A DNA stretch of 64,000 nt. Source: Variovorax sp. PBL-H6 (GTDB taxonomy: Bacteria; Pseudomonadota; Gammaproteobacteria; Burkholderiales; Burkholderiaceae_C). This document shows, piece after piece, positions 35,390 to 45,543 of this stretch. Both the position numbers and the translations under genes were made by a program. The DNA is taken from positions 3,100,001 through 3,164,000 of the forward strand of contig NZ_LR594659.1 of assembly GCF_901827155.1 (NCBI RefSeq), read 5' to 3'. Position 1 is the first letter of the stretch; every line of letters begins with the position of its first letter. Under the pieces are notes generated by a model. The model had not been told where the DNA came from, did no database searches, and saw nothing but the letters and a program-made list of their open reading frames with translations.

Positions 35390-36691
35390 CTACTCGTCCT
35401 GCGTCCACTCCACGCGCACCCCCAGGCTGCGCAGGTTCTCCACGAAACGCGGATGGGCGCGCCGGATCGGCGCCGCGTTGCGGATTTCCGAGCGTCCCTC
35501 GATGCTCGCCGCGACCATGAAGAGCGCAATCGCCACGCGGATGATGTACGGGCTCTCGACCACGGCCGGCGCCAGCGGCCCGCCGCCGAAGGTGATCAGC
35601 CGGTGCGGGTCGGACGAGAACACATGGGCGCCGAACTTCGAGAGCTCGCCGGTCCAGCCCAGCGCGCCGTCGTAGACCTTGTTCCAGAACATCGCGTTGC
35701 CCTCGGCGCGCACCCCCAGCGCGATGAAGATGGGCAGCAGGTCGACCGGGAAGTAGGGCCAGGGGGCGGCCTCGACCTTGGTCAGCACGTTGGCCGTGAA
35801 CGGGGCCTGGACCTTCAGCGGTCCGCTGCGGTGGGCCTGGGACCAGCCGTCGCGGTGCTCGATCCGGACGCCGAACTTGGCAAAGGTGCGGTCGATCAGC
35901 GGGAACTGCTCCGGCGCGCTGTTGCGCACCTGCACTTCGCCGCCGGTGATGGCGCCGAGCGCCAGGAAGGTGGTGATTTCGTGGAAGTCCTCGTCGAAGC
36001 GGAATTCCCCGCCAGCCAGCGGCGCGCCGCCCTGCACGGTCAGCTTGGACGTGCCGATGCCCTCGATGCGCGCGCCCATCATCGTCATGAAGCGGCAGAA
36101 CTCCTGCACGTGGGGCTCCGAGGCCGCATTGGTCAGCGTCGAGGTGCCCGCGGCAGCTACCGCGCAGAGCACGAAGTTCTCGGTGGTGGTGACGGAGGCG
36201 TAGTCCAGCCAATGGTCCACCGGCCGCATGCCATCGGCCAGGCGCACCAGCAGCGAGCCTTCGGTGCGTTCGACGCGGCCGCCGAAGTGGCGGAAGACCT
36301 CCACATGCGGATCGATCTCGCGCACCCCCAGGGTGCAGCCCTTGACGTTGTCCTCCAGCCTCGCCACGCCGAAGCGGGCGAGCAGCGGCGGCACCAGCAT
36401 GATCGAGGATCGCATCTCCTCCGGCAGCCGGTGGCGCGCGGCGTCGAAGGCGGTGTCGCGGTGATGCAGGTCCAGCGTGCCCGCCTCGCGGTCGAGCCGC
36501 ACATCGCTTCCCAGGGCGCTGAAGATCTCGAGGATCTTGCGCACGTCGGTGATGTCAGGCACGCCGTGCAGGCGCAAGGGCTCGTGGGTGAGCAAGGTGG
36601 CGCACAGCACGGGCAGCACCGCGTTCTTGTTGGCCGAAGGACTGATCCGGCCGCGCAGGGGCGTGCCGCCGTGGACGATGAGACTGGACAT
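35390..36691 (-). CDS. MurA-like UDP-N-acetylglucosamine 1-carboxyvinyltransferase (probable paralogue)
   Basis: 433 residues of the enolpyruvyl transferase fold, with two inverse alpha/beta domains. MurA-type residues are seen: Lys in '[15 protein letters not shown]', Cys in '[12 protein letters not shown]' (the fosfomycin-target position) followed by Arg, and Asp in '[14 protein letters not shown]'. Many surrounding positions differ from standard MurA (for example S-A-N-K-N for S-G-A-K-N). In Burkholderiales the main murA normally sits near bolA/hisG/mla genes; here it is next to an acyl-CoA ligase. I therefore think it is a second, specialised copy. It is divergent from selO. Confidence 0.75.
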   Translation of the reverse strand: MSSLIVHGGTPLRGRISPSANKNAVLPVLCATLLTHEPLRLHGVPDITDVRKILEIFSALGSDVRLDREAGTLDLHHRDTAFDAARHRLPEEMRSSIMLVPPLLARFGVARLEDNVKGCTLGVREIDPHVEVFRHFGGRVERTEGSLLVRLADGMRPVDHWLDYASVTTTENFVLCAVAAAGTSTLTNAASEPHVQEFCRFMTMMGARIEGIGTSKLTVQGGAPLAGGEFRFDEDFHEITTFLALGAITGGEVQVRNSAPEQFPLIDRTFAKFGVRIEHRDGWSQAHRSGPLKVQAPFTANVLTKVEAAPWPYFPVDLLPIFIALGVRAEGNAMFWNKVYDGALGWTGELSKFGAHVFSSDPHRLITFGGGPLAPAVVESPYIIRVAIALFMVAASIEGRSEIRNAAPIRRAHPRFVENLRSLGVRVEWTQDE

Positions 36692-36870
36692 GGGAGAGGG
36701 GAAAGACCTGGAGGTGTGGTGCCCGAGCGAGCGCGACGCCGAACTCTACCGGTTCGGGCCGCGGAAACCGTGGCGCAGCGCCCTGCCTGAACAAATGGAA
36801 ACAGAAACGCCGTGAAGCGCCGATGGCCCCTTCAGCCCGGGGTTTAGGTCGGTACGGGACAATCCCCCGC

Positions 36871-38361
36871 ATGAGCATCCTTGCAGACGAAGCGGACGTG
36901 GTCGACCTCGGACTCGACTGGACCGCCGGCTTCGCGACCCTGGGCCCCGCCTTCTTTACAGAGCTCCGTCCCACCCCACTGCCCAAGCCGTATTGGGTCG
37001 GACGCAGCCACGCGTTGGCGCGCGAGATCGGGCTCGACGAAGCCCACCTTCATTCGGAAGACGGCTCCGCCGCCTTTACCGGCAATGTGCCGATCGCGGG
37101 AACCCGGCCGTTGGCCAGCGTCTACAGCGGCCACCAATTCGGCGTCTGGGCCGGCCAGTTGGGCGATGGTCGCGCCATCCTGCTGGGTGAAACTGCGAGC
37201 GGCTGGGAGCTGCAATTCAAGGGCGCGGGCCGCACACCCTACTCGCGCATGGGCGATGGCCGGGCGGTGCTGCGCTCCAGCATTCGCGAGTTCCTCTGCA
37301 GCGAGGCCATGCACGCCCTCGGCATACCCACCACGCGCGCGCTGTGCGTGACAGGCTCCGATGCGCAGGTGGTGCGTGAGGAAATCGAGACCGCCGCCGT
37401 GGTGACGCGCGCCGCGCCCAGCTTCATCCGCTTCGGCCATTTCGAGCATTTCGCGGCCGCCAACCGCGTCGACGAGCTGCGCGCGTTGGCCGACTTCGTG
37501 ATCGACCGCTTCTACCCGGCCTGCCGCCATGACGCACGCTTCGCGCGCTTCGGCGGCAATGCCTACGCGGCCTTCCTGGAGGCGGTGAGCGAGCGCACCG
37601 CGGCGCTGCTCGCGCAGTGGCAGGCGGTGGGCTTCTGCCACGGTGTGATGAACACCGACAACATGAGCATCCTCGGGCTCACCATCGACTACGGTCCCTT
37701 CCAGTTCCTTGACGGTTTCGACCCGGGCCACGTCTGCAACCACAGCGACACGGGCGGACGCTATGCCTACAACCAGCAGCCGAACGTCGCCTACTGGAAC
37801 CTGTTCTGCCTGGCCCAGGCGCTGCTGCCGCTGATCGGCGACCAGGAGGTCGCTGTGGCCGCGCTGGAGTCGTACAAGACGGTGTTCCCGCAAGCCTACG
37901 AGGCTCGGATGCGCGCCAAGCTCGGCCTGCCGGAGTCCACGGCGGACGACCGCGCGCTGATAGAAGGCGTGCTCAAGCTGCTGGCGCTGGAGAAGGTGGA
38001 CTACACCATCTTCTGGCGGCGCCTCGCCGACCAAAAGGCCGGGGGCGACGTGGCGGCCGTGCGCGACCTGTTCCTCGACCGGGCTGGCATCGACGGCTGG
38101 CTGCAGGCTTTTTCGCAGCGCCACGCGCAGGTGCCGGCCGCCCAGGCGGCACAATCCATGCGGAGCGCCAATCCGAAATTCGTACTCAGGAACCATCTGG
38201 GCCAGCAGGCCATCGAATCGGCGCAGCGCAAGGACTTCTCGGCGGTGGCCACCTTGCTGAAGCTGCTCGAAACCCCATTTGAAGACCACGCCGGCCACGA
38301 GGCCTATGCCGGCTTCCCGCCCGACTGGGCTTCCACGATCGAAATCAGCTGCTCATCATGA
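36871..38361 (+). CDS. selO: SelO/YdiU-family protein adenylyltransferase
   Basis: 496 residues, pseudokinase-fold enzyme that transfers AMP to Ser/Thr/Tyr of proteins (UPF0061). Signature stretches are '[20 protein letters not shown]', '[20 protein letters not shown]' (nucleotide-binding Lys and Arg), '[15 protein letters not shown]' (catalytic loop) and '[12 protein letters not shown]' (metal-binding Asp). The ATG at 36871 gives the usual length. It overlaps msrB by 4 bp. SelO is tied to redox homeostasis, which suits its coupling to a methionine sulfoxide reductase. Confidence 0.93.
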   Translation: MSILADEADVVDLGLDWTAGFATLGPAFFTELRPTPLPKPYWVGRSHALAREIGLDEAHLHSEDGSAAFTGNVPIAGTRPLASVYSGHQFGVWAGQLGDGRAILLGETASGWELQFKGAGRTPYSRMGDGRAVLRSSIREFLCSEAMHALGIPTTRALCVTGSDAQVVREEIETAAVVTRAAPSFIRFGHFEHFAAANRVDELRALADFVIDRFYPACRHDARFARFGGNAYAAFLEAVSERTAALLAQWQAVGFCHGVMNTDNMSILGLTIDYGPFQFLDGFDPGHVCNHSDTGGRYAYNQQPNVAYWNLFCLAQALLPLIGDQEVAVAALESYKTVFPQAYEARMRAKLGLPESTADDRALIEGVLKLLALEKVDYTIFWRRLADQKAGGDVAAVRDLFLDRAGIDGWLQAFSQRHAQVPAAQAAQSMRSANPKFVLRNHLGQQAIESAQRKDFSAVATLLKLLETPFEDHAGHEAYAGFPPDWASTIEISCSS

Positions 38362-38768
38362 CTGCACCCGTCCAGAAAACCGACGCCGAATGGAAAGCCC
38401 TCCTGGCCGAGAAAGGCGCCGAGCGCGGCGCCTTCGAGGTCACGCGCCATGCCGCCACCGAACGCCCCTTCACCGGCAAGTACGAGGCGCATTGGGAGGA
38501 CGGCACCTATCACTGCGTCTGCTGCGGCGCCAAGCTGTTCGAATCCGCCACCAAGTTCGACGCCGGCTGCGGCTGGCCCAGCTTCTCGCAGGAGGCGGTG
38601 CCTGGTGCCATCAAGAACATCGTCGACCGCTCGCACGGCATGGTCCGCACCGAGAACGTCTGCGCCAACTGCGGCGCCCACCTCGGCCATGTGTTCCCGG
38701 ATGGCCCGACCGAGACCGGCCTGCGCTATTGCATGAACTCCGCCTCGCTCGATTTCCAGAAGCGCTGA
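38358..38768 (+). CDS. msrB: Peptide-methionine (R)-S-oxide reductase MsrB
   Basis: 136 residues. Two Cys pairs (C-V-C-C-G and C-A-N-C-G) bind the structural zinc. The catalytic Cys lies in '[12 protein letters not shown]', and '[12 protein letters not shown]' forms the substrate pocket. It reduces the R-epimer of methionine sulfoxide in proteins. Start and selO stop overlap (ATGA), so the two are translated together; yciB follows 2 bp after its stop. Confidence 0.95.
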   Translation: MTAPVQKTDAEWKALLAEKGAERGAFEVTRHAATERPFTGKYEAHWEDGTYHCVCCGAKLFESATKFDAGCGWPSFSQEAVPGAIKNIVDRSHGMVRTENVCANCGAHLGHVFPDGPTETGLRYCMNSASLDFQKR

Positions 38769-38770
38769 AG

Positions 38771-39310
38771 ATGAAGGTCCTGCTCGACTTCTTCCCGATC
38801 CTGCTGTTCTTCGGCGCCTTCAAGCTCTACGACATCTACACCGCGACTGGCGTGCTGATGGCGGCCACCGTACTGCAGATGGGGATCGTGTGGTTCACCG
38901 AGCGTCGCCTGGCGCCGATGCAGAAAGCCACGCTGGTGCTCATCCTGCTCTTCGGCTCGCTCACGCTGGTCTTGCACGACGACCGCTTCATCAAGTGGAA
39001 GCCGACCGTGCTCTACGGTGCCATGGCGGTGGCGCTGGCGGTCGCGCTGTGGGTCTTCAAGAAGAATTTTCTCAAGATGCTGCTGGGCGCACAGCTCGAG
39101 CTGCCGGTGCCGGTCTGGGGCCGGCTCAATGTCGCATGGATCGCCTACTGCGTGTTCATGGCCGCGATCAACGGCTACGTCGCGGCCTACTTCAGCACCG
39201 AGGCGTGGGTGAACTTCAAGCTGTGGGGCTACGCGTTCCCGATCGTGTTCCTGGTGGCGCAAGGGCTTTACATCTCGCCGCACCTCAAATCGGACAAGCC
39301 TGCAGCATGA
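38771..39310 (+). CDS. yciB: Inner-membrane septation protein A family (YciB)
   Basis: 179 residues, about five membrane helices. The start '[20 protein letters not shown]' and '[19 protein letters not shown]' are diagnostic of the YciB/IspZ family. '[20 protein letters not shown]' is the typical last helix. YciB affects envelope integrity and septation and may take part in lipid or peptidoglycan synthesis. Third gene of a rightward unit selO-msrB-yciB-bolA-ppiC. Confidence 0.93.
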   Translation: MKVLLDFFPILLFFGAFKLYDIYTATGVLMAATVLQMGIVWFTERRLAPMQKATLVLILLFGSLTLVLHDDRFIKWKPTVLYGAMAVALAVALWVFKKNFLKMLLGAQLELPVPVWGRLNVAWIAYCVFMAAINGYVAAYFSTEAWVNFKLWGYAFPIVFLVAQGLYISPHLKSDKPAA

Positions 39311-39337
39311 GCACCGCACGGCCGCCCGAAGGTGCTC

Positions 39338-39400
39338 GTCCCCTCCTTCAGGAGGGGTTGCGCGCAGTACGCAAAGTGACAAGCCTGGGGGAGGCTTCTT
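39338..39400 (+). repeat. Intergenic hairpin repeat, copy B
   Basis: Strong hairpin CCCCTCC-TTCA-GGAGGGG (39340-39357), then ACGCAAAGTG and CCTGGGGGAGGCTTC, ending at the bolA start. It matches the order of elements in copy A at 20085-20174. Its last part also supplies the GGGGGAGG ribosome site of bolA. Confidence 0.5.
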
Positions 39401-39401
39401 G

Positions 39402-39662
39402 ATGCTTCCCACCGCCACCGACCTGGAAGCGCACCTGCGGGCCGCGCTGCATCCGACCGTGCTCGAAGTCATCGACGAAAGCGCGGCGCATGCCGGCCAT
39501 GCGGGTGCCAATGCCGAGGGCTACGGCACTCATTTCCGGGTGCGGATTGCCTCTCCCCTTTTCGAAGGAAAGCCGCGCGTGGCACGCCATCGGCTTGTGT
39601 ATGATGCGCTGCAACTTTTCATCGCACAGGGCCTTCACGCCATCGCCATCGAGACGCTTTGA
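39402..39662 (+). CDS. bolA: BolA family protein
   Basis: 86 residues. The BolA class II-like fold is indicated by 'GTHFRVRIASPLFEGKPRVA', 'RHRLVYDALQ' (the conserved R-H-R/K-x-V-Y motif with the iron-sulfur-binding His) and a final 'HAIAIETL' strand. BolA proteins act with monothiol glutaredoxins in iron-sulfur trafficking and affect cell shape. The ATG at 39402 is preceded by GGGGGAGG; a TTG one codon earlier is an unlikely alternative. Confidence 0.9.
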   Translation: MLPTATDLEAHLRAALHPTVLEVIDESAAHAGHAGANAEGYGTHFRVRIASPLFEGKPRVARHRLVYDALQLFIAQGLHAIAIETL

Positions 39663-39709
39663 AGCGCTTTGATTCCCGCCCTCCGGGCGGCAAAAGTACC
39701 CTCCCCTCT

Positions 39710-40489
39710 ATGAAGAAACATCTCCTGCAGGCTGCAGCCGCCGCCGCTCTTATGGCTGCCCTCCCCGTTTTTGCGCAGAACGCGGCCATCGTCAACGGCA
39801 AGCCGGTGCCCAAGGCGCGCATGGACGTGCTAGCCCAGCAACTGGCGGCCGCCGGCCGCCCCGTCACGCCCGAGATGCAGGGCCAGCTGCGCGAGGAAGT
39901 GGTCGCCCGCGAGGTCTTCATGCAGGAAGCCCAGAAGCAGGGCCTGGACGGCACCGACGACTACAAGAACCAGCTCGAGCTGGCACGCCAGGCCATCCTG
40001 ATCCGCCAGCTGTTCGAGAACTACCGCAAGGCCAATGCGGTGTCCGATGCCGACGCGCAGGCCGAGTACGACAAGTTCGCCGCGGCCAATGGCGGCAAGG
40101 AATACAAGGCCCGCCACATCCTGGTCGAGAAGGAAGACCAGGCCCAGAAGATCCTGGCCGACCTCAAGAAGGGCGCCAAGTTCGAGGACCTGGCCAAGAA
40201 GCAGAGCAAGGACCCGGGCTCCGGCGCCAACGGCGGCGACCTCGACTGGGCCGCGCCCGCCAGCTTCGTGCCCGAGTTCTCGGAGGCGATGATCAAGCTC
40301 AAGAAGGGTGAGACAACCCCCGCGCCAGTCAAGTCGCAGTTCGGCTATCACATCATCCGCGTCGACGACATCCGCCAGGCCCAGCTGCCCAAGCTGGAAG
40401 AGGTCAAGCCGCAGATCGTGCAGCAGCTGCAGCAGCAACGCCTGCAGAAGTACCAGGAAGAGCTGCGGGCGAAGGCGAAGGTCGAATAG
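39710..40489 (+). CDS. Periplasmic parvulin-type peptidylprolyl isomerase
   Basis: 259 residues with a signal peptide ([20 protein letters not shown], cut after A-Q). A SurA-like helical N-domain spans about 25-125. A PpiC/rotamase domain follows, with '[14 protein letters not shown]', '[20 protein letters not shown]' and '[15 protein letters not shown]'. It speeds proline isomerisation in folding outer-membrane or secreted proteins. It lies 47 bp after bolA and is closed by a strong terminator. Confidence 0.92.
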   Translation: MKKHLLQAAAAAALMAALPVFAQNAAIVNGKPVPKARMDVLAQQLAAAGRPVTPEMQGQLREEVVAREVFMQEAQKQGLDGTDDYKNQLELARQAILIRQLFENYRKANAVSDADAQAEYDKFAAANGGKEYKARHILVEKEDQAQKILADLKKGAKFEDLAKKQSKDPGSGANGGDLDWAAPASFVPEFSEAMIKLKKGETTPAPVKSQFGYHIIRVDDIRQAQLPKLEEVKPQIVQQLQQQRLQKYQEELRAKAKVE

Positions 40490-40503
40490 GGCTTTACGGC
40501 TTC

Positions 40504-40537
40504 AGAAAAAAAGCGGCCTGCAGGCCGCTTTTTTTTG
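40504..40537. terminator. Bidirectional rho-independent terminator
   Basis: AAGCGGCCTG-CAGGCCGCTT is a perfect 20-base palindrome at 40511-40530, with an A run before it and a T run after it. It sits between the convergent ppiC and purL genes and can end transcription from both sides. Confidence 0.9.
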
Positions 40538-40551
40538 GGGCATCGGCCTCG

Positions 40552-43500
40552 TCAGCCAACCCACTTCCGCGCATTGCGCCAGATCCGCATCCAGGGGCTC
40601 AGTGTGCTCTGGTCGCCCGAGGTCCAGCTCATCTGGATGTTGCGGAACACGCGCTCCGGATGCGGCATCACCGCGGTGAAGCGGCCGTCGGCGGTGGTCA
40701 CGGCCGTCAGGCCGCCGGCACTGCCGTTGGGATTGAACGGATAGCGCTCGGTCGGCTGGCCCTGGTTGTCGACGAAGCGCATCGCCGCAATGGCTTTGGC
40801 CGGGTCGCCGCGCTGCTTGAAGTTCGCGTAGCCCTCGCCGTGCGCGACCGCGATGGGCAGCCGGCTGCCGGCCATGCCTGCAAAGAACAGGCTGGGCGAA
40901 TCGAGCACCTCGACCGTTGCGAGCCGCGCCTCGAAACGTTCGCTCTGGTTGGTGGTGAAGCGCGGCCAGTCCTCGGCGCCCGGAATGATGTCGGCCAGCT
41001 CGGCGAACATCTGGCAGCCGTTGCACACGCCCAGGCCGAAGGTGTCGGCGCGGCCGAAGAAGGCCTCGAACTGCTCACTAAGCTTCGGGTTGAAGGTGAT
41101 GCTGCGCGCCCAGCCGATGCCGGCGCCCAAGGTGTCGCCGTAGCTGAACCCGCCGCAGGCCACGACGCCCTTGAAGTCGGCCAGGTCGGCGCGGCCGGAC
41201 TGCAGGTCGGTCATGTGGACGTCGAAGGAGTCGAAGCCCGCCTCATGGAAGGCATAGGCCATCTCGACGTGCGAGTTGACGCCCTGCTCGCGCAGGATCG
41301 CGACCTTGGGCCGCGCCAGGTTGAGGAAAGGCGCGGCAACGTTCTCTTCCACGCCCGGCACCAGGTGCACGTGACGACCGGGGTCCTGCGGCTCGCCGGC
41401 TGCGGCATGCTCGGCGTCGGCACAGTCCGGGTTGTCGCGCTCGCGGCAGATCTTCCAGCTCACCGCATCCCAGACCTGGTGCAGGTCGTGCAGGCTGGCG
41501 CTGAAGATGGCCTTGGCGTCGCGCCAGACTTCTACCTTGCCCTTGCCGGCGTCGATGGCAGAGGCGTCTGGCCGGGTCTTGCCGACGAAATGGCTGTGGG
41601 TGCTGAGGCCGTGCGCGCGCAGTGTCTGCATCACTTCGTTGCGCTCGGCGGTGCGCACCTGCAGCAGCATGCCGAGCTCTTCGTTGAAGAGCGCCTTCAG
41701 ACTGAGCTCTTCGCGCCGGGCGCTGACCTGGCCGGCCCAGTTCTTGGCATCGCCGTAGTCGGCACGGCTGTCGCTGATGCCGTCGCCCTCGGTCACCAGC
41801 AGGTCGATGTTGAGGGCGACGCCCACGTGGCCGGCAAAGGCCATCTCGCAGGCGGCAGCAAACAGGCCGCCGTCACTGCGGTCGTGCATGGCGAGTATCT
41901 TTCCTTCGGCCCGCAGGGCGTTGACGGCCGCGACCAGCTTGACGAGGTCCTGCGGGTCATCGAGATCCGGCACCACGTCGCCGCTTTGCGCCAAGGTCTG
42001 GGCCAGGATGCTGCCAGCCATGCGCTGCCGGCCGTGGCCGAGGTCGATCAGGACCAGCGTGCTGTCGGGCTCGCCGGCATCCAGCTGCGGCGTCAAGGTG
42101 CCCCGCACGTCGGCCAGGGTGGCGAAGGCGCTCACGATCAGGCTCACGGGCGAGCTGACCTTCTTCTGCTCGCCCTTGTCTCGCCACTGGGTGCGCATGG
42201 ACAGCGAATCCTTGCCGACAGGAATCGAAATGCCGAGCGCGGGACAAAGCTCCAGGCCCACGGCCTTCACCGTCTCGTACAGCGCCGCATCCTCGCCCGG
42301 CTCGCCGCAGGCCGCCATCCAGTTGGCCGAGAGCTTGACGCGCGAGAGCTCGATGGGCGCGGCCAGCAGGTTGGTGATGGCCTCGGCCACCGCCATCCGG
42401 CCGGAGGCTGGCGCGTCGAGCGCGGCGAGCGGCGTGCGCTCGCCCATGCTCATGGCCTCGCCGGCGAAGCCCTTGTAGTCGGCCAGGGTCACGGCGCAGT
42501 CGGCCACCGGCACCTGCCAGGGGCCGACCATCTGATCGCGGTGACTGAGGCCGCCGACGGTACGGTCGCCGATGGTGACGAGGAAGCGCTTGGAGGCGAC
42601 GGTAGGGTTGGAGAGAACGTCGATGGCGGCCTTCTGCAGGTCGACGCCGGTGAGGTCGAGCGGTTTGAACTCGCGCGCCACGCTTTTCACGTCGCGCAGC
42701 ATCCTGGGAGGCTTGCCAAGGAGGACATCCATGGGCATGTCGACGGCGGGGGTGCCCTCGTCCGCAACGATCAGTTGCCGCTCTTCCGTTGCCTCTCCCA
42801 CCACGGCAAACGGACACCGTTCCCGCTCGCAGATTGCCTGGAACTCGCCCAGCGACTCCGGCGCAATCGCCAGAACATAGCGCTCCTGGCTCTCGTTGCA
42901 CCAGATCTCCTTCGGCGCCATGCCCGATTCCTCCAGCGGCACGGCGTGCAGGTCGAAGCGCGCCCCGCGGCCCGCGTCGTTGGTGAGCTCGGGGAAGGCA
43001 TTGCTCAGTCCGCCCGCGCCCACGTCATGGATCGCCAGGATCGGGTTCGCCGCGCCCTGCTGCCAGCAATGATTGATGACCTCCTGGGCGCGTCTTTCGA
43101 TTTCGGGATTGCCGCGTTGCACCGAGTCGAAGTCCAGTTCGGCCGCATTGTCGCCAGTGGCCATCGAGCTCGCCGCGCTGCCACCCATGCCGATGCGCAT
43201 GCCGGGGCCGCCCAGCTGCACCAGCAGCGTGCCCGCGGGAAACTGGATCTTCTTCGTCTGGGTCGCATCGATGCTGCCCAGGCCGCCCGCGATCATGATC
43301 GGCTTGTGGTAGCCCCGCTGCAGCGTGTCCCGGTCGCTCGCGATGGCCTGCTCGTACTCGCGGAAGTAGCCCAGCAGGTTGGGCCGGCCGAACTCGTTGT
43401 TGAAGGCGGCGCCGCCGAGCGGACCCTCCGTCATGATTTGCAGCGGGCTGGCGATGTGGTCGGGCTTGCCGTAGCTGCCCTCGGCGGGCCAGAGCTTCGA

Positions 43501-44598
43501 CACGGTGAAGCCGGTCAGCCCTGCCTTGGGCTTGGAGCCGCGGCCGGTGGCGCCCTCGTCGCGGATCTCGCCGCCGGCACCGGTGGAGGCGCCCGGAAAG
43601 GGCGAGATCGCGGTGGGATGGTTGTGCGTCTCGACCTTCATCAGCACGTGGTTCAGCGCGTCCTGGCTCTCGTAGCGGCCGGCGGCCGAGGCGGCAGCGA
43701 AGCGCTCGATCTGCGAGCCCTCCATGATCGAGGCGTTGTCGGCGTAGGCCACCACCGTGTGCTGCGGGTTCTGGCGTTCGGTGTGCCGGATCATCGAGAA
43801 CAGGCTCTGCGGCTGCGGCTGGCCATCGATCACGAAGTCGGCGTTGAAGATCTTGTGGCGGCAGTGCTCGCTGTTGGCCTGGGCGAACATCATCAGCTCG
43901 ACGTCGCTGGGGTTGCGGCCGAGCCGGGTGAAGGCGTCGACCAGGTAATCGATCTCGTCCTCGGCCAGCGCCAGGCCGAAGCGCGTGTTGGCGTTGACCA
44001 GGGCGGCGCGCCCGTCGGCCAGCACATTCACGTGCGCCAGCGACTGGCCCGGCAATTCGGCGAACAGCGCCGCCGCCTGTCTGAGCCCGGTCAGCACCGA
44101 TTCGGTCATGCGGTCGTGCAGCAGCGCGGCCAGCGTGGCCAGTTGGTCCTCGTCGATTGCCGGCGCCTTGCCCAGCAGCGGGGCCTTGAGCGCCAGGTGG
44201 TACTGCGTGACACGCTCCATGCGGCGCAGCGCCAGGCCGCAGTTGTGGGCGATGTCGGTGGCCTTCGAGGCCCATGGCGAGACGGTGCCCAGCCGCGGCG
44301 TGACAACCAGCACGGTGCCCGCCTTGGCCGGCGCCTCGAAGGGCTCGCCGTAATCCAGCAGGGCGGCGAAGCGCTCGCGTTCGGCGCCTTCGAGCGCCTG
44401 CTCGGTCGCGACCAGGTGCACGAAGTGTGCCGAAACGCCCACGATGCGCGGTTCGATCGCCTGCAACCCGGGCAGCAATTGCCGGGCGCGGAACTCGCTG
44501 AGAGCGCGGCCGCCCTCGAAGAAAGTCACCACCGGGGGGACGAGATGGGAGGACGCGTTCAGGGACAAGGTCACGATCGGATCGGCCGTCGGCCGCAT
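40552..44598 (-). CDS. purL: Phosphoribosylformylglycinamidine synthase
   Basis: About 1,348 residues, the large single-chain PurL of proteobacteria. In order: an N-terminal domain; two AIRS-like ATP-binding halves ('[17 protein letters not shown]', '[20 protein letters not shown]', '[14 protein letters not shown]'); and a C-terminal glutamine amidotransferase with the nucleophile in '[16 protein letters not shown]' and His/Glu in 'VMPHPERVF'. It makes FGAM in the fourth step of purine synthesis. The start is uncertain: ATG at 44598, or GTG at 44574 giving the family-like '[11 protein letters not shown]'; neither has a strong ribosome site. Divergent from map. Confidence 0.95.
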   Translation of the reverse strand: MRPTADPIVTLSLNASSHLVPPVVTFFEGGRALSEFRARQLLPGLQAIEPRIVGVSAHFVHLVATEQALEGAERERFAALLDYGEPFEAPAKAGTVLVVTPRLGTVSPWASKATDIAHNCGLALRRMERVTQYHLALKAPLLGKAPAIDEDQLATLAALLHDRMTESVLTGLRQAAALFAELPGQSLAHVNVLADGRAALVNANTRFGLALAEDEIDYLVDAFTRLGRNPSDVELMMFAQANSEHCRHKIFNADFVIDGQPQPQSLFSMIRHTERQNPQHTVVAYADNASIMEGSQIERFAAASAAGRYESQDALNHVLMKVETHNHPTAISPFPGASTGAGGEIRDEGATGRGSKPKAGLTGFTVSKLWPAEGSYGKPDHIASPLQIMTEGPLGGAAFNNEFGRPNLLGYFREYEQAIASDRDTLQRGYHKPIMIAGGLGSIDATQTKKIQFPAGTLLVQLGGPGMRIGMGGSAASSMATGDNAAELDFDSVQRGNPEIERRAQEVINHCWQQGAANPILAIHDVGAGGLSNAFPELTNDAGRGARFDLHAVPLEESGMAPKEIWCNESQERYVLAIAPESLGEFQAICERERCPFAVVGEATEERQLIVADEGTPAVDMPMDVLLGKPPRMLRDVKSVAREFKPLDLTGVDLQKAAIDVLSNPTVASKRFLVTIGDRTVGGLSHRDQMVGPWQVPVADCAVTLADYKGFAGEAMSMGERTPLAALDAPASGRMAVAEAITNLLAAPIELSRVKLSANWMAACGEPGEDAALYETVKAVGLELCPALGISIPVGKDSLSMRTQWRDKGEQKKVSSPVSLIVSAFATLADVRGTLTPQLDAGEPDSTLVLIDLGHGRQRMAGSILAQTLAQSGDVVPDLDDPQDLVKLVAAVNALRAEGKILAMHDRSDGGLFAAACEMAFAGHVGVALNIDLLVTEGDGISDSRADYGDAKNWAGQVSARREELSLKALFNEELGMLLQVRTAERNEVMQTLRAHGLSTHSHFVGKTRPDASAIDAGKGKVEVWRDAKAIFSASLHDLHQVWDAVSWKICRERDNPDCADAEHAAAGEPQDPGRHVHLVPGVEENVAAPFLNLARPKVAILREQGVNSHVEMAYAFHEAGFDSFDVHMTDLQSGRADLADFKGVVACGGFSYGDTLGAGIGWARSITFNPKLSEQFEAFFGRADTFGLGVCNGCQMFAELADIIPGAEDWPRFTTNQSERFEARLATVEVLDSPSLFFAGMAGSRLPIAVAHGEGYANFKQRGDPAKAIAAMRFVDNQGQPTERYPFNPNGSAGGLTAVTTADGRFTAVMPHPERVFRNIQMSWTSGDQSTLSPWMRIWRNARKWVG

Positions 44599-44689
44599 TG
44601 GAAACCAGGAGAGAAGGCGGCGGCCGCTGACTGGGGCCATCCGCACCGAGCCCGGAATTTTAACGGGGCGGATGGGATAATTCCCGCCC

Positions 44690-45514
44690 ATGAGCATCAC
44701 CTACAAAGACGCAGAGGGCGTGGCCGGCATGCGCACCGCGTGCCGCCTTGCAGCCGAAGTGCTGGACTACCTGACCCCGCACGTGAAGCCCGGCGCAACC
44801 ACCAACGAGATCGACAAGCTCGCGCACGACTACATCACGCAGGTCCAGGGCGCGGTCCCCGCCCCCCTCAACTACATGGGTGCCTCCAGCGTGCCTTATC
44901 CGAAGTCCGTCTGCACCTCGGTGAACCACGTGGTGTGCCACGGCATCCCGAACGACAAGCCGCTCAAGAAGGGCGACATCGTCAACATCGACGTCACGGT
45001 CATCAAGGACGGCTGGCACGGCGACACCAGCCGGATGTTCGTGGTCGGCGACGCTTCGATCGCAGCCAAGCGACTGTGCGCCCTCACCTACGAGGCCATG
45101 TGGCACGGCATCGTCAAGGTGAAGCCGGGCGTGCACCTGGGCGACATCGGCTTCGCCATCCAGCGCTTCGCCGAGAGCAACGGCTTCTCGGTGGTGCGCG
45201 AGTTCTGCGGACACGGCATCGGCCGCGGTTTCCACGAGGAGCCGCAGGTGCTGCACTACGGCAAGCCGGGCACGCTCGACGAGCTCAAGCCCGGCATGAC
45301 CTTCACCATCGAGCCGATGATCAACGCCGGCAAGCGCGACATCAAGGAAGACGCGCGCGGCGGCCAGTACGACGGCTGGACCATCGTCACCCGCGACCAT
45401 TCGCTGTCGGCGCAGTGGGAGCACACGGTGCTGGTCACCGAGAGCGGCTACGAGGTGCTCACGCTCTCGCCCGGGAGCCCGCCGCCGCCTGCCTTCGCCA
45501 GCGCCTCGGCTTGA
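44690..45514 (+). CDS. map: Methionine aminopeptidase, type I
   Basis: 274 residues. The pita-bread fold metal ligands are visible: Asp in '[20 protein letters not shown]' (two Asp), His in '[13 protein letters not shown]' and Glu in 'FTIEPMIN', plus the final Glu in '[10 protein letters not shown]'. It removes the initiator Met from new proteins. The C-terminal Pro/Ala-rich tail is slightly longer than in E. coli. glnD follows 29 bp later, so the two are probably co-transcribed. Confidence 0.95.
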   Translation: MSITYKDAEGVAGMRTACRLAAEVLDYLTPHVKPGATTNEIDKLAHDYITQVQGAVPAPLNYMGASSVPYPKSVCTSVNHVVCHGIPNDKPLKKGDIVNIDVTVIKDGWHGDTSRMFVVGDASIAAKRLCALTYEAMWHGIVKVKPGVHLGDIGFAIQRFAESNGFSVVREFCGHGIGRGFHEEPQVLHYGKPGTLDELKPGMTFTIEPMINAGKRDIKEDARGGQYDGWTIVTRDHSLSAQWEHTVLVTESGYEVLTLSPGSPPPPAFASASA

Positions 45515-45543
45515 AGGCGGCCTCCGGCCTTCGACGGGCTGCC

